A program made the position numbers and the translations under genes. The notes below the pieces were generated by a model. It was given only the letters and a program-made list of their open reading frames with translations. It was not told the DNA's origin and searched no databases. From Moraxellaceae bacterium (lineage in GTDB: Bacteria > Pseudomonadota > Gammaproteobacteria > Pseudomonadales > Moraxellaceae), in the NCBI GenBank assembly GCA_030684415.1, contig JAUXNL010000522.1, positions 1 through 18,726 on the forward strand: 18,726 nucleotides of DNA. The letters are read 5' to 3'. The stretch's first letter is position 1. Each line of letters starts with the position of its first letter. Below are positions 6,623 to 14,044 of this stretch, in pieces.

Positions 6623-8922
6623 CGCGTTTTGTCCTCCGCGCGAAACTTGAGCATGGCATAGACACCGATGGCGGCCAGCGCGAGCACGAAAATCTCGCCC
6701 AGCGTATCGAGCGCGCGGAAGTCGACCAGAATGACGTTAACGATGTTGCGACCGTGCCCGGACGGCACGCTTTCGGCCACGAACCACGCCGAGATGCTCT
6801 CGTAGTAGCGGCTGCCCGCCGCCAGCAGCACCAGCAGACTCATGGTGGCGCCCACCAGCAGTGCCACCAGCACATCGCGCAACCGCAGCGCCTTCGACGA
6901 GAGCTTCAGGTAACGCGGCAGGCGGAACAGCACCAGCACCAGCAGGATGACCGTGAGCGTTTCCACCAGCACTTGCGTAATGGCCACATCCGGCGCGCTG
7001 AACAACACATAGAGCAACGACACCGCAAAACCGACCACGCCAAGCGCCGCCACAGCGGCCAGCCGGTAGCGCGTGCGTACCGCCATCAGCGTGGCAGCCA
7101 GCAGGGTCAGCACGATGGCGTATTCATGCAGTCGGATACCACTGAGGTCCGTCACCAGCGTCAGTTCGCCGCGGTATAGCCAGAGCTGGCCCAGCACCAG
7201 CGCCACGGTACTGAGCAGGATGACCAGCAGGTAATAACGCAGATAGCCGTTCTGTATCAGCCGCGTCTGCCAGGCTGACACGCTGACGATGCCCTCCATG
7301 AATTTCTCGTAACCGCGCTCGGGGCCGATCCCCTGCAAACGGCCCATGAACCCGGTCGCATCACGGAAACGATCGAGCAGGCGATACAGCCCTGCGCCGG
7401 CCAGCAAGGCGCCCGTGCTCAGCAAGAGCGCAAGATTGGGCCCGTGCCAGAGCGCAAGCGCGGTTTGCGGCGGACGGCCGGCCACGGCCGTTGCGGCGGC
7501 GATAAGCAGACCGTCGGCCACCAGCGGCAGGGCCAGCCCGGCACACACACCGAGCAACGCGAGCACGAGCGGCCCGGCCAGCAGCGCCGGCGGCGCCTCG
7601 TGTGCCGGCGTCTTCGGCCAGTGCCCGACAGCACCGAACCATGGCCGCAGCCCGATCAGCAAGGCCACCACAACACCGAACACCGCTGCCGCCAGCGTCA
7701 GCAGCAACAGCAGCGACGACCATTGCGGCGCTCCCAGCACGGCCTCCAGCAGCAGCTCCTTGCCGACAAACCCCAGCAGCGGCAGCACCCCCGCCATCGA
7801 CAGCGCTGCCAGCCCGGCCGCGAGCGCCGTCAGGGGCAGTGCATGGCGCAAGCCACCGGTATCGCGCAGGTCTTTAGCCCCCACCTCGTGATCGAGAATG
7901 CCGGCCACCATGAACAACGTGCCCTTGTACAGCGAGTGCGCGAGCAAGCCGGTCACCGCCGCCAGCAGCGCCACCTCCGTACCAATGCCGATCAGCATCA
8001 CCAGCATACCGAGCGCCATCACGGTGGAGTAAGCCAGCACTTTCTTGATGCCGGTACTGCGCACCGCCAACAGCCCCCCCGTGAAAAAGGTGATGCCGCC
8101 GGCCAGGCAAAGTGCCGAGGTCCAGAGCACGGTGTCGCCGAGTGCCGGCTGCAAACGCGCCAGCAGGTAGACACCCGCCTTCACCATCGTCGCCGAATGC
8201 AGGTAGGCCGATACGGGCGTTGGTGCCGCCATCGCGTTCGGCAGCCAGAAATGAAAAGGGAACTGCGCCGACTTGGTAAAGGCGCCAACCAGGATCAGCA
8301 CCAGCAGCAGCGAGTAGTGCTCATGCCCGCGCAGCGCCTCACCCATGGTGAGGATCTCCGACAGCGAGAGTGTGCCCGCGGCCTGCCCCAGCACCACAAA
8401 GCCCGCCATCAGCACCAGGCCACCACCGGCAGTGACGATCAGCCCCTGCAAGGCCGAGCGGCGCGCCTGCGCATCATCGTGATTGAAGCCGATCAGCAGC
8501 CACGAGGTAATGCTGGTCAGCTCCCAGAACACGAACAGCGCAATCAGGTTGTCGGCCAGCACCAGCCCCAACATCGAGGCCATGAAGCAGAGCAGGATGG
8601 CAAAGAAGCGGCCGAGATCACGATGGCCTTCGAGATAGCGCCCGGCATAGGCAAAGATGAAAAAACCGATGCCACTGATGAGCAAGGCCATCAGCAGCGA
8701 TAACCCATCGACCACGAACGACAACTCGATGCCGAGCGCCGGCAGCCACTCCCAGGCCATGCGCACCGGGCCATCGTTCACCGCCGACAGGAAGCCCGCG
8801 AAGTAGAGGAACAGCGCGCCCGGCAGCAGCGCCACCGCCCAACCGGCATGGCGGCCAAACAGGCGCACAAGGGCGGGCGCTGAGAACGCGAGCAGAAACC
8901 CGGAGAGCACGGCAAGCAACAT
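6619..8922 (-). CDS. mrpA: Na+/H+ antiporter subunit MrpA (NuoL-like)
   Basis: This 767-residue protein is the largest Mrp subunit. The NuoL-like core carries Glu134 (FWELTS), Lys217 in AFTKSAQFPFHFWLP, and His242/Lys248 in HSATMVKAGVY, the expected proton-path residues. The C-terminal third holds the extra MrpA modules: an MbhD/DUF4040-like region (LFSAPDVAITQVLVE, about 645-660) and an MbhE-like region (NIVNVILVDFRALDTLGEI, about 725-745). The start at 8922 (MLLAVLSG) is preferred because GAAGGA lies 6 bases upstream; earlier in-frame Mets at 8982 and 8973 would add a polar lead and lack such a site. It is the first gene of mrpABCDEFG. Neighbouring upstream DNA holds repeats, so the promoter is probably within the roughly 80-150 bases before it. 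Confidence 0.96.
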   Translation of the reverse strand: MLLAVLSGFLLAFSAPALVRLFGRHAGWAVALLPGALFLYFAGFLSAVNDGPVRMAWEWLPALGIELSFVVDGLSLLMALLISGIGFFIFAYAGRYLEGHRDLGRFFAILLCFMASMLGLVLADNLIALFVFWELTSITSWLLIGFNHDDAQARRSALQGLIVTAGGGLVLMAGFVVLGQAAGTLSLSEILTMGEALRGHEHYSLLLVLILVGAFTKSAQFPFHFWLPNAMAAPTPVSAYLHSATMVKAGVYLLARLQPALGDTVLWTSALCLAGGITFFTGGLLAVRSTGIKKVLAYSTVMALGMLVMLIGIGTEVALLAAVTGLLAHSLYKGTLFMVAGILDHEVGAKDLRDTGGLRHALPLTALAAGLAALSMAGVLPLLGFVGKELLLEAVLGAPQWSSLLLLLTLAAAVFGVVVALLIGLRPWFGAVGHWPKTPAHEAPPALLAGPLVLALLGVCAGLALPLVADGLLIAAATAVAGRPPQTALALWHGPNLALLLSTGALLAGAGLYRLLDRFRDATGFMGRLQGIGPERGYEKFMEGIVSVSAWQTRLIQNGYLRYYLLVILLSTVALVLGQLWLYRGELTLVTDLSGIRLHEYAIVLTLLAATLMAVRTRYRLAAVAALGVVGFAVSLLYVLFSAPDVAITQVLVETLTVILLVLVLFRLPRYLKLSSKALRLRDVLVALLVGATMSLLVLLAAGSRYYESISAWFVAESVPSGHGRNIVNVILVDFRALDTLGEIFVLALAAIGVYAMLKFRAEDKTR

Positions 8923-9061
8923 TGACGGTCCTTCGGTGGTCTGTGAAAAACAAGGCGTGAAAAGATGGCGCATTGATACCACAAGCAGCGCGCGAGGTTC
9001 AGACCACAGTGCCGCTCTTGTGTCGCCCTTGCGTTAAGAAGGCCCTGAATGACCCATGATC

Positions 9062-9105
9062 GTTCGGGCCAAGCCCTTCGGCCCGCTCAGGAAAGCCCTG
9101 CCGAA
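9062..9105. repeat. Dispersed repeat copy 1 (GTTCGGGC...CCCGCTCAGGA type)
   Basis: GTTCGGGC (9062-9069) is followed 20 bases on by a 24-base block (9082-9105) starting CCCGCTCAGGAAAGCCCTG. The block matches 11208-11231 at 22 of 24 positions, and the GTTCGGGC head recurs at nearly the same distance there (11187). The element is palindromic in part (CCCTTCGGCC and CTGCCGAAGGGC). Confidence 0.7.
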
Positions 9106-9183
9106 GGGCCTGATTTTAGCAGCGGATCAATCACGATTGAGCGCTTGATCCAGCGTGGAGCGATTCTGGACAAATGCCGGAAT

Positions 9184-9220
9184 CGCGGGCTGAAAAAGCC
9201 CGGGATGCGCATTTTTCAGC
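9184..9220 (+). repeat. 37-base palindromic repeat, copy A
   Basis: It contains a hairpin CGGGCT/AGCCCG (9186-9191, 9197-9202) nested in an outer pair GCTGAAAAA/TTTTTCAGC (9189-9197, 9212-9220); the two structures are mutually exclusive. It matches the reverse complement of 16473-16509 at 32 of 37 positions, so this is a dispersed element rather than chance. Confidence 0.75.
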
Positions 9221-9399
9221 CAACTGTTCAGCGGGCACGCCCCTCGAAGACCAATGGAAATCTGCAGAAAAGGCTCAAGGCGAACAGTGCCGGGCCCAGC
9301 GCTCATGGGTGCTGACTGGGCACTGCGTGGGAGCTGAATACGTCGTGCGGGAACGGCGGCGGCCCGTCGCGAGCATAGGCATACAGAGGCGGGCAAGCG

Positions 9400-10191
9400 T
9401 CACTCCGCCGCCAGCGAAAGGCCGCTGATATCAGGATTCACCAGCACTTTTTCTTCGCGGATTTCGTCGAGCGGCGCACCGACCGGCGCCACCGAGAGAC
9501 CACTGATGTCTACCTGCACGGGCACGACATGCGCTCGCTCTTCTTCTTTCAGCACCTCAGTGCCGGGCGGCGCCATGCTGATGCCGGAGAGATCGACCTG
9601 CACCGGCTTTACCACGCGCCGCTCGCTGGCGGCGAGGATGTCACTGCCCGCCGCGGCCATGGCAATACCAGTGATGACAGGAGCGACAGGCGCCGGCCCG
9701 GTGCGCGGAATACTGAGACGAAAGCCCGCCGGGTAAAGCGCCCAGGTTTCAATCTTTTCAATAATGGCCGGAGGGGGCGGCTCACCTGGCTTGGGCTTTT
9801 TCGCCTCCTCAATCGCGTGCTGCTGGGCCATGGCCGCCACGCGCTCGGCCATGCTTTGTGCCGGCGCCGCGGGTTTGGCTGTCGCAGAAGCAGGTGCAGC
9901 AGGAGTAGAGGCAGCGGGCGCCGACGTTGCGGGTGCCGCCGCTACGGGCCGGCCCTGCTCATCGACCTGCACCATCTGCGTGTTGGCGCCGGCCTGCTTC
10001 ATCAGGGCACGGACCTTCATCGCCGTCTCGCGATCGACCATTTTCTTCACGGCCACCGGCTGCCCGGAAAACAGCTTGTCGAGCACGGCCTCGCTGGCAT
10101 TGAACATCTTGCCCACATTGGCGCGGACCACGGCAAGCTCGGCGCGCCCGGACAGTTCGCCGGCAAAGATCACGTTGAAGAGTTCAGCCAT
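9400..10191 (-). CDS. Uncharacterised protein: N-terminal alpha/beta domain, Ala/Pro linker, C-terminal DISGLS repeats
   Basis: I cannot name this 263-residue protein. Residues 1-70 look like a compact domain (FNVIFAGEL, then GKMFNASEAVLDKLFSGQPVAVKK and ETAMKVRALMKQAGA), a module I recall at the N-terminus of assorted gammaproteobacterial proteins, often before membrane or low-complexity parts. Residues 82-115 are Ala/Pro-rich. Four imperfect C-terminal repeats then run with a period of 26-28: VITGIAMAAAGSDIL (172), VDLSGISMAPPGTEVL (199), VDISGLSVAPVGAPL (227) and PDISGLSLAAE (253). There is no signal peptide or membrane helix, so it is probably cytoplasmic. The start at 10191 is chosen because the conserved-looking domain begins there; in-frame sequence upstream looks non-coding, but no Shine-Dalgarno is visible. 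It lies 478 bases upstream of mrpA on the same strand, probably as a separate unit. Confidence 0.75.
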   Translation of the reverse strand: MAELFNVIFAGELSGRAELAVVRANVGKMFNASEAVLDKLFSGQPVAVKKMVDRETAMKVRALMKQAGANTQMVQVDEQGRPVAAAPATSAPAASTPAAPASATAKPAAPAQSMAERVAAMAQQHAIEEAKKPKPGEPPPPAIIEKIETWALYPAGFRLSIPRTGPAPVAPVITGIAMAAAGSDILAASERRVVKPVQVDLSGISMAPPGTEVLKEEERAHVVPVQVDISGLSVAPVGAPLDEIREEKVLVNPDISGLSLAAE

Positions 10192-10426
10192 AAGACGCGG
10201 CGCTGCCAAAAATGAAGAAGATGCCCGATATGTAACGGTTTGAGGGCAGCGAGGCAACCTTGGCAGGGGCCACAACCCGAGCAATGACCCCCATTCTGAG
10301 AAGTACCGCCCATTGGTCGACTCATCGACACCGCCCAACACTCGAAATGCAGGCGAGTCACCAAGTCATGTGCGGCCCGCGCAAATCAGCGACAGCGCCA
10401 CGCCTCTAGTGGCGGAGCCGCTTCAT

Positions 10427-10491
10427 TGTGAGGGCAGCCCTATTGTGAGAGCTGCTCTGTGGGAGCGACGCCATATGGGAGCCGGCGTTAT
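10427..10491 (+). repeat. Ladder of degenerate REP heads
   Basis: Short units resembling the head of the REP sequence begin at 10427 (TGTGAGGGCAGCC), 10444 (TGTGAGAGCTGCTC), 10458 (TGTGGGAGCGACGCC), 10474 (TATGGGAGCCGGCG) and 10491, where the intact REP starts. Spacings are 17, 14, 16 and 17 bases. All are in the same orientation and lead into the REPIN. Confidence 0.55.
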
Positions 10492-10590
10492 GTGGGAGCG
10501 GCTTCAGCCGCGAAAAGCCCGCTATAAAGCCGCATCCTGCAAATTCGTGACTCTCGCGCTCTGCATCTTCGCGGCTGAAGCTGCTCCCAC
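10492..10590. repeat. REPIN: two inverted REP sequences
   Basis: The left REP (10492-10514) starts GTGGGAGCGGCTTCAGCC. The right REP (10568-10590) is its inverted copy, ending GCTGAAGCTGCTCCCAC; 22 of 23 positions match. The spacer is 53 bases. Each REP contains its own GCGGCTtcAGCCGC palindrome. This head-to-head layout is the known REPIN form mobilised by RAYT transposases in Pseudomonas and relatives. No RAYT gene is in the window, so the element is non-autonomous here. Confidence 0.88.
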
Positions 10591-10607
10591 GGGGTCAGTG
10601 GCCAATC

Positions 10608-11108
10608 CTAGGGCGCGATAACCATTCGCGTTGTCGTCACCAGCGTGCCGTGCAGGCGGCAATCCGGCGGGAGCTGCACGCGTTCGAAATGCGCGGCGGA
10701 CGCATCTGCCTTCCAGATCACGTTGACTGTGGAAGCCGCGCAGTGGCCGCCGAGTAGCGGCGCGCGCACTTCCACCTGCATATCGTGCAAGACCAACTGC
10801 TCCGGGCTATCGGCGCGCCCCTTCCACGGCAAGCCGACTGGCGTTATCCGGCCGCAGCGGCCGCCACCAAACCGTACGTCCGTCACCACGATTTCGCCGC
10901 CAGCCGTCACGGTTCCGCTAAAGGTAGTCTCGCAGCTAAGCCCGAGAATGCCCTTGCCCAACTCCAGTTTGCCCTTGGCGGAAAACGCTCCCGCCGGGCT
11001 GACTGTTACCGCCTGCGCGGCCGGCATCACCCCCAGCCCCGCCAGCCCCAGTACACACCACATGCCAACAACAGGCATGCCACGCCACCCACACTTCAGC
11101 TTACCCAC
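10608..11108 (-). CDS. PraB-like secreted protein (alkane-oxidation activator family)
   Basis: The 166-residue protein has an N-terminal signal peptide (hydrophobic CVLGLAGLGVM, cleavage after AQA at residue 33). The mature part is beta-rich: VSPAGAFSAKGKLEL, LSCETTFSGTVTAGGEIVVTD, then RITPVGLPW, with four cysteines (59, 85, 123, 150), probably two disulfides. This layout, especially PxGAFxAxGxxxL followed by L.C.xTFxGTV and the GLPW turn, resembles the Pseudomonas PraB family, reported to promote alkane oxidation. The family match is from memory of the pattern and is moderate. The start is GTG at 11108 with AAGGA 7 bases upstream. It stands alone; the downstream side carries the REPIN and the upstream side another repeat. 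Confidence 0.62.
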   Translation of the reverse strand: MGKLKCGWRGMPVVGMWCVLGLAGLGVMPAAQAVTVSPAGAFSAKGKLELGKGILGLSCETTFSGTVTAGGEIVVTDVRFGGGRCGRITPVGLPWKGRADSPEQLVLHDMQVEVRAPLLGGHCAASTVNVIWKADASAAHFERVQLPPDCRLHGTLVTTTRMVIAP

Positions 11109-11186
11109 TTCACCATCCTTGACTGCTTGCTGGAGGCCTCACACCGGAGCATTCGCCTGTCTCTTGGAGAGACACCGACTAACCCT

Positions 11187-11232
11187 GTTCGGGCGGAACC
11201 CTACGACCCCGCTCAGGAGAGCCCTGTCGAAC
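11187..11232. repeat. Dispersed repeat copy 2 (GTTCGGGC...CCCGCTCAGGA type)
   Basis: It has the same architecture as 9062-9105: head GTTCGGGC at 11187, then CCCGCTCAGGAGAGCCCTG from 11208. The ends TGTTCG (11186-11191) and CGAACA (11228-11233) form an inverted repeat. It lies in the 276-base gap between the PraB-like gene and the hydrolase gene, where I see no other coding potential. Confidence 0.7.
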
Positions 11233-11384
11233 AGATCAGCGCGAACGGCTTTGGATTATTCAGCCGATGCTCAAGCGTTGTCGCCCAGCACATTGACCCC
11301 CGGGAAAGCCCCGGTAAAACCGGGCCCAGGCATCGTGCAACGCACTGCCTGAGTGTTACAGCCGGCACTCCTGCCTGACAAGAC

Positions 11385-12239
11385 TCAGGCCTTGACCGGC
11401 AGCAAGCGCTCGCGGAAAAACGCCAGCGTGCGCTCCAGCGCCTGCTGCGTGGGATGGCCGGCCTTGTCCACCAGATCCTTGGTCAGCACCGAATGGGCGT
11501 AGACCGGAATGCGGTAGCGATTGAGCGGCGACGAATCAATTTCAATCGCCTCGAAGCCATCGCCCAACTCTTCGCGCAAATGATCAAAGCGCGCCTTCGG
11601 GCACATGGCATCCCATGTGAAGCGCAGGCCGAGCACGCGGATGTCTTCTTCAGCAATACGCTGCTTGATGACCTGCAATTCGGCATCACTGACATGCAGC
11701 GCGGCGCGTGCCGTCTTGCTGATGCCGATCGGCAGCGACGGCTGCGAGAGCACAGGCGCCATCACCACCGGGTCGACCATCAGGCTGAGCGAGAAGTTGC
11801 CGGTAAAGCACATGCCGACGGTACCCACACCGCGCCCACCACACTCGGCATGCACGGCACGGCAGAGCGCGCGCAGCCAGTCGGTCACCGGGCTCGACTG
11901 ACGTGCCGCAAATGCGGCGAATTCGCTACGGATACAGGCTTTGGCAATGCTGCTGGCGATATACGCCGGCTCATAATCACGACCGGGCTCACCAAACAGC
12001 GACGGCATGATGGCCGTAAAGCCAGCGGCGGCCACACGGCGGGCGTAATCGGCCACGGCAGGCGTAATGCCGGGCACTTCATGGATGACGACCACGGCCG
12101 GCCCCTGCCCCTGGCGGTAAACCGGAAAAGACTTGCCGTCGTGATGAAAGGTGTAGCGGACAAAATCTTCCAGCTCGATGTCATAAACCGCCTGGCGGTC
12201 ATGGGCGGTGGTCAGTGGAATCAGGCGTTTCTCGGACAT
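11385..12239 (-). CDS. Dienelactone hydrolase family protein
   Basis: This is a 284-residue alpha/beta hydrolase of the dienelactone hydrolase type. VVVIHEVPGI (50-58) holds the family Glu (residue 54) near the oxyanion site. The nucleophile elbow is VGMCFTGNF with Cys144 in place of Ser, as in true dienelactone hydrolases. Candidate remaining triad residues are Asp210 (FTWDAMCPKARF) and His249 (VYAHSVLT). It would hydrolyse lactones or small esters in the cytoplasm. The start at 12239 is chosen because AAGGAA lies 7 bases before it; longer in-frame starts upstream give a non-conserved lead. It lies downstream of the flavin monooxygenase gene on the same strand with a 266-base gap containing a likely terminator, so co-transcription is uncertain. 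Confidence 0.87.
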   Translation of the reverse strand: MSEKRLIPLTTAHDRQAVYDIELEDFVRYTFHHDGKSFPVYRQGQGPAVVVIHEVPGITPAVADYARRVAAAGFTAIMPSLFGEPGRDYEPAYIASSIAKACIRSEFAAFAARQSSPVTDWLRALCRAVHAECGGRGVGTVGMCFTGNFSLSLMVDPVVMAPVLSQPSLPIGISKTARAALHVSDAELQVIKQRIAEEDIRVLGLRFTWDAMCPKARFDHLREELGDGFEAIEIDSSPLNRYRIPVYAHSVLTKDLVDKAGHPTQQALERTLAFFRERLLPVKA

Positions 12240-12385
12240 GAAATAATTCCTTGGAGTTGACATCCTGCGCAGGGGAAGCAGCAACAGGAGCGGATGCGGT
12301 GTCATTGCTTTTATCAGCGGTGGGCCGCCGGAAAATACAGCGCCCCGCGAGAATAAGCGGATGCCGGAAGAAGCAAAAGCCCGCC

Positions 12386-12407
12386 CGGTCGGCAGGCTTG
12401 CCAACCG
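12386..12407 (-). terminator. Possible terminator after the flavin monooxygenase gene
   Basis: On the minus strand CGGTTGGCA/TGCCGACCG forms a 9-base stem (one G-U) around a 4-base loop, extended outside by GC pairs with a bulge. A short TTTT run follows 7 bases after the stem. It is about 100 bases past the stop codon at 12506. The T run is short, so strength is doubtful. Confidence 0.4.
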
Positions 12408-12505
12408 GCGGCCTCATGGCGACAGGGTTGCGCTACCGCGTCATGAGCGGCCGACACTTTCTCTCCAGCACTGTCAGCAGCACCGTCAGCAGCGCCGTAC
12501 CGGCG

Positions 12506-14044
12506 TCACGCAAAATGGTAATGCTGGAGCGGGAAATGGCCATGCGCCCACACGGCCATGAAGGTCGGTGTTGGCCGCAGAAGCAACGCTTCGCCATGCT
12601 GATTGAAATAGTAGCTATTCGACGGCGCACAATTGCCATTCACGAACACCGAGCTACCAAGCCCTGCACGCATCCGCTCCAGAAACGCCTCATTGGCCGC
12701 TGCATCCACCTCAAAACTCTCCGCTCCCTGCCGGCGCATTTCCCCCAGGCAACGCTCGATATGCTTCATCTGTCCTTCAATGGTGAAGAAATACGATAGA
12801 CCGCTGAACGAGAAGGGACTGGGCAAATGAAAAAGATTGGGAAAGCCGGGCACAGTAATCCCTTCATAGGCCTGGAAGCGATTGGCATTCCACCACTGCC
12901 CCAGCTCCACGCCATTGCGGCCACGAATGTCAAACGCCGGAAAGTTTCCGGGCTCCCAGACCTTGAAGCCGGTTGCCAGAATCAGCGTATCGATTTTGCG
13001 CAGGCGGCCATCGGTGGTGACAATGCCATCAGGCTCGATGCGCGCAATGCCATCTGTGATCAGTTCAACATTCGGGCGCGTGAACACGCGGTAATAATCA
13101 TTCGAGAACGTCGGCCGCTTGCAACCAAAACTGTAAGACGGCGTCAGCTTGCGGCGCATGACAGGGTCTTTGATGTAGCGCGCGAGATGTGCTTTGCACA
13201 CGTTCTCCATCATGACGTTCAGGAATGGCAACTGCCTGTTGTGCAATGCGCCTGTCACCATCACGGTTTCGAGAATGGCAGAACTCACCATGCGAGCACT
13301 TTTTTGCACAAACGGTATGCGCGCAAACAGTCCGCGAACACTGGCCGGAATGGCCGTATCGGTTTTGGGTGATACCCAGATCGGTGTGCGCTGATACACA
13401 TCAAGTTGCGCCACTTGCGGCGCAATTTCCGGCAGCAGTTGCACGGACGTAGCGCCCGTGCCGATCACCGCTGCCCGTCGTCCCGCCAGTGCATGACCAT
13501 GATCCCATTCCGCCGTGTGCATGACCTTGCCGGCAAAGCTGTCGAGCCCCGGAATATCGGGGAATTTCGGATGCGATAAATAGCCGGTCGCCACAATCAG
13601 GAGACGCGCCGTCACTGGTGCCTGCCCGGCAATATGCACGGTCCAGAATTTTCCGGCGTCGTCATAAATGGTTCTTTCGACCGTGGAATTGAAACGCATG
13701 AACCGGCGCAGCCGGTATTTTTCCGCCACATGCTGCGCATAGCGTTTGAGCTCGGCACCGGGCGCATACAGGCGCGACCAGTCCGGATTAGGCTCAAAAG
13801 AGTACGAATAGGTGACTGAGGCGATATCCACGGCAATACCGGGATAGGTATTCAGATGCCAGGTCCCACCCACATCCGACGCTTGATCGAGCATGAGAAT
13901 ATTCTCGATCCCCATGCGCCCGAGCTGGATGGCGGCGCCCATGCCGCCAAAACCGGTGCCGACGATGATCGCCTCATGATCGGGTGAGGGCGCCGCCAAT
14001 GGGGCGGTTGCGCGCCGGGTCTTTTTTCCAGTGCTGGTTTCCAT
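12506..14044 (-). CDS. FAD/NAD(P)-binding monooxygenase, Baeyer-Villiger type
   Basis: The 512-residue protein has two dinucleotide-binding motifs, GTGFGG (29-34) for FAD and GTGATS (195-200) for NADPH. Between them is FAGKVMHTAEWD (170-181), which fits the type I Baeyer-Villiger fingerprint FxGxxxHxxxW[PD], and GGTWHLNTYPGIAVD (59-73) fits the second fingerprint. Such enzymes insert oxygen next to a carbonyl to give esters or lactones, using NADPH and O2. The ATGYLSHP segment (about 152-159) is also typical. The start at 14044 (METSTGK) has AAGG 9 bases upstream; the Met three codons earlier abuts that site. It is divergent from the thiolase. Substrate is unknown; a plain flavin monooxygenase role cannot be excluded. 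Confidence 0.87.
   Translation of the reverse strand: METSTGKKTRRATAPLAAPSPDHEAIIVGTGFGGMGAAIQLGRMGIENILMLDQASDVGGTWHLNTYPGIAVDIASVTYSYSFEPNPDWSRLYAPGAELKRYAQHVAEKYRLRRFMRFNSTVERTIYDDAGKFWTVHIAGQAPVTARLLIVATGYLSHPKFPDIPGLDSFAGKVMHTAEWDHGHALAGRRAAVIGTGATSVQLLPEIAPQVAQLDVYQRTPIWVSPKTDTAIPASVRGLFARIPFVQKSARMVSSAILETVMVTGALHNRQLPFLNVMMENVCKAHLARYIKDPVMRRKLTPSYSFGCKRPTFSNDYYRVFTRPNVELITDGIARIEPDGIVTTDGRLRKIDTLILATGFKVWEPGNFPAFDIRGRNGVELGQWWNANRFQAYEGITVPGFPNLFHLPSPFSFSGLSYFFTIEGQMKHIERCLGEMRRQGAESFEVDAAANEAFLERMRAGLGSSVFVNGNCAPSNSYYFNQHGEALLLRPTPTFMAVWAHGHFPLQHYHFA

Larger units (their letters stand above)
8923..9399. other. Intergenic region upstream of mrpA, rich in short repeats
   Basis: I see no gene in these 477 bases. 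They should contain the mrpA promoter but I cannot pick a convincing one. An 8-base inverted repeat, GTGGTCTG (8936-8943) and CAGACCAC (9000-9007), brackets the probable 5' leader. Further out lie one copy of the 24-base repeat (9082-9105) and one copy of the 37-base palindromic repeat (9184-9220). Confidence 0.6.
10192..10607. other. Intergenic region dominated by REP-type sequences
   Basis: No gene is supported in this stretch between two minus-strand genes. From 10427 to 10590 it is filled by REP-like sequence (see the separate entries). A weak promoter for the 10191 gene might be TTGCCT, 17 bases, TACATA on the minus strand, about 35 bases before its start codon, but the -10 match is poor. 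Confidence 0.55.

Noticed and set aside
7444..8703. Long plus-strand open frame opposite mrpA
   Set aside because: The translation is dominated by Gln, His and Arg, as expected for the antisense of a Leu/Ala-rich membrane protein; mrpA is unambiguous.
10427..10590. CRISPR-like array
   Set aside because: Unit spacing is only 14-17 bases with no distinct spacers and the units are degenerate; the sequence fits REP/REPIN elements.
11308..11330. Terminator from CCCGG/CCGGG inverted repeats downstream of the hydrolase
   Set aside because: The stem is only 5 bases, other pairings compete, and there is no T run on the relevant strand.
12240..12404. Longer N-terminus for the dienelactone hydrolase family gene
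   Set aside because: The extra 55 residues look non-conserved and the region includes the probable terminator of the upstream gene; AAGGAA sits directly before the Met at 12239.
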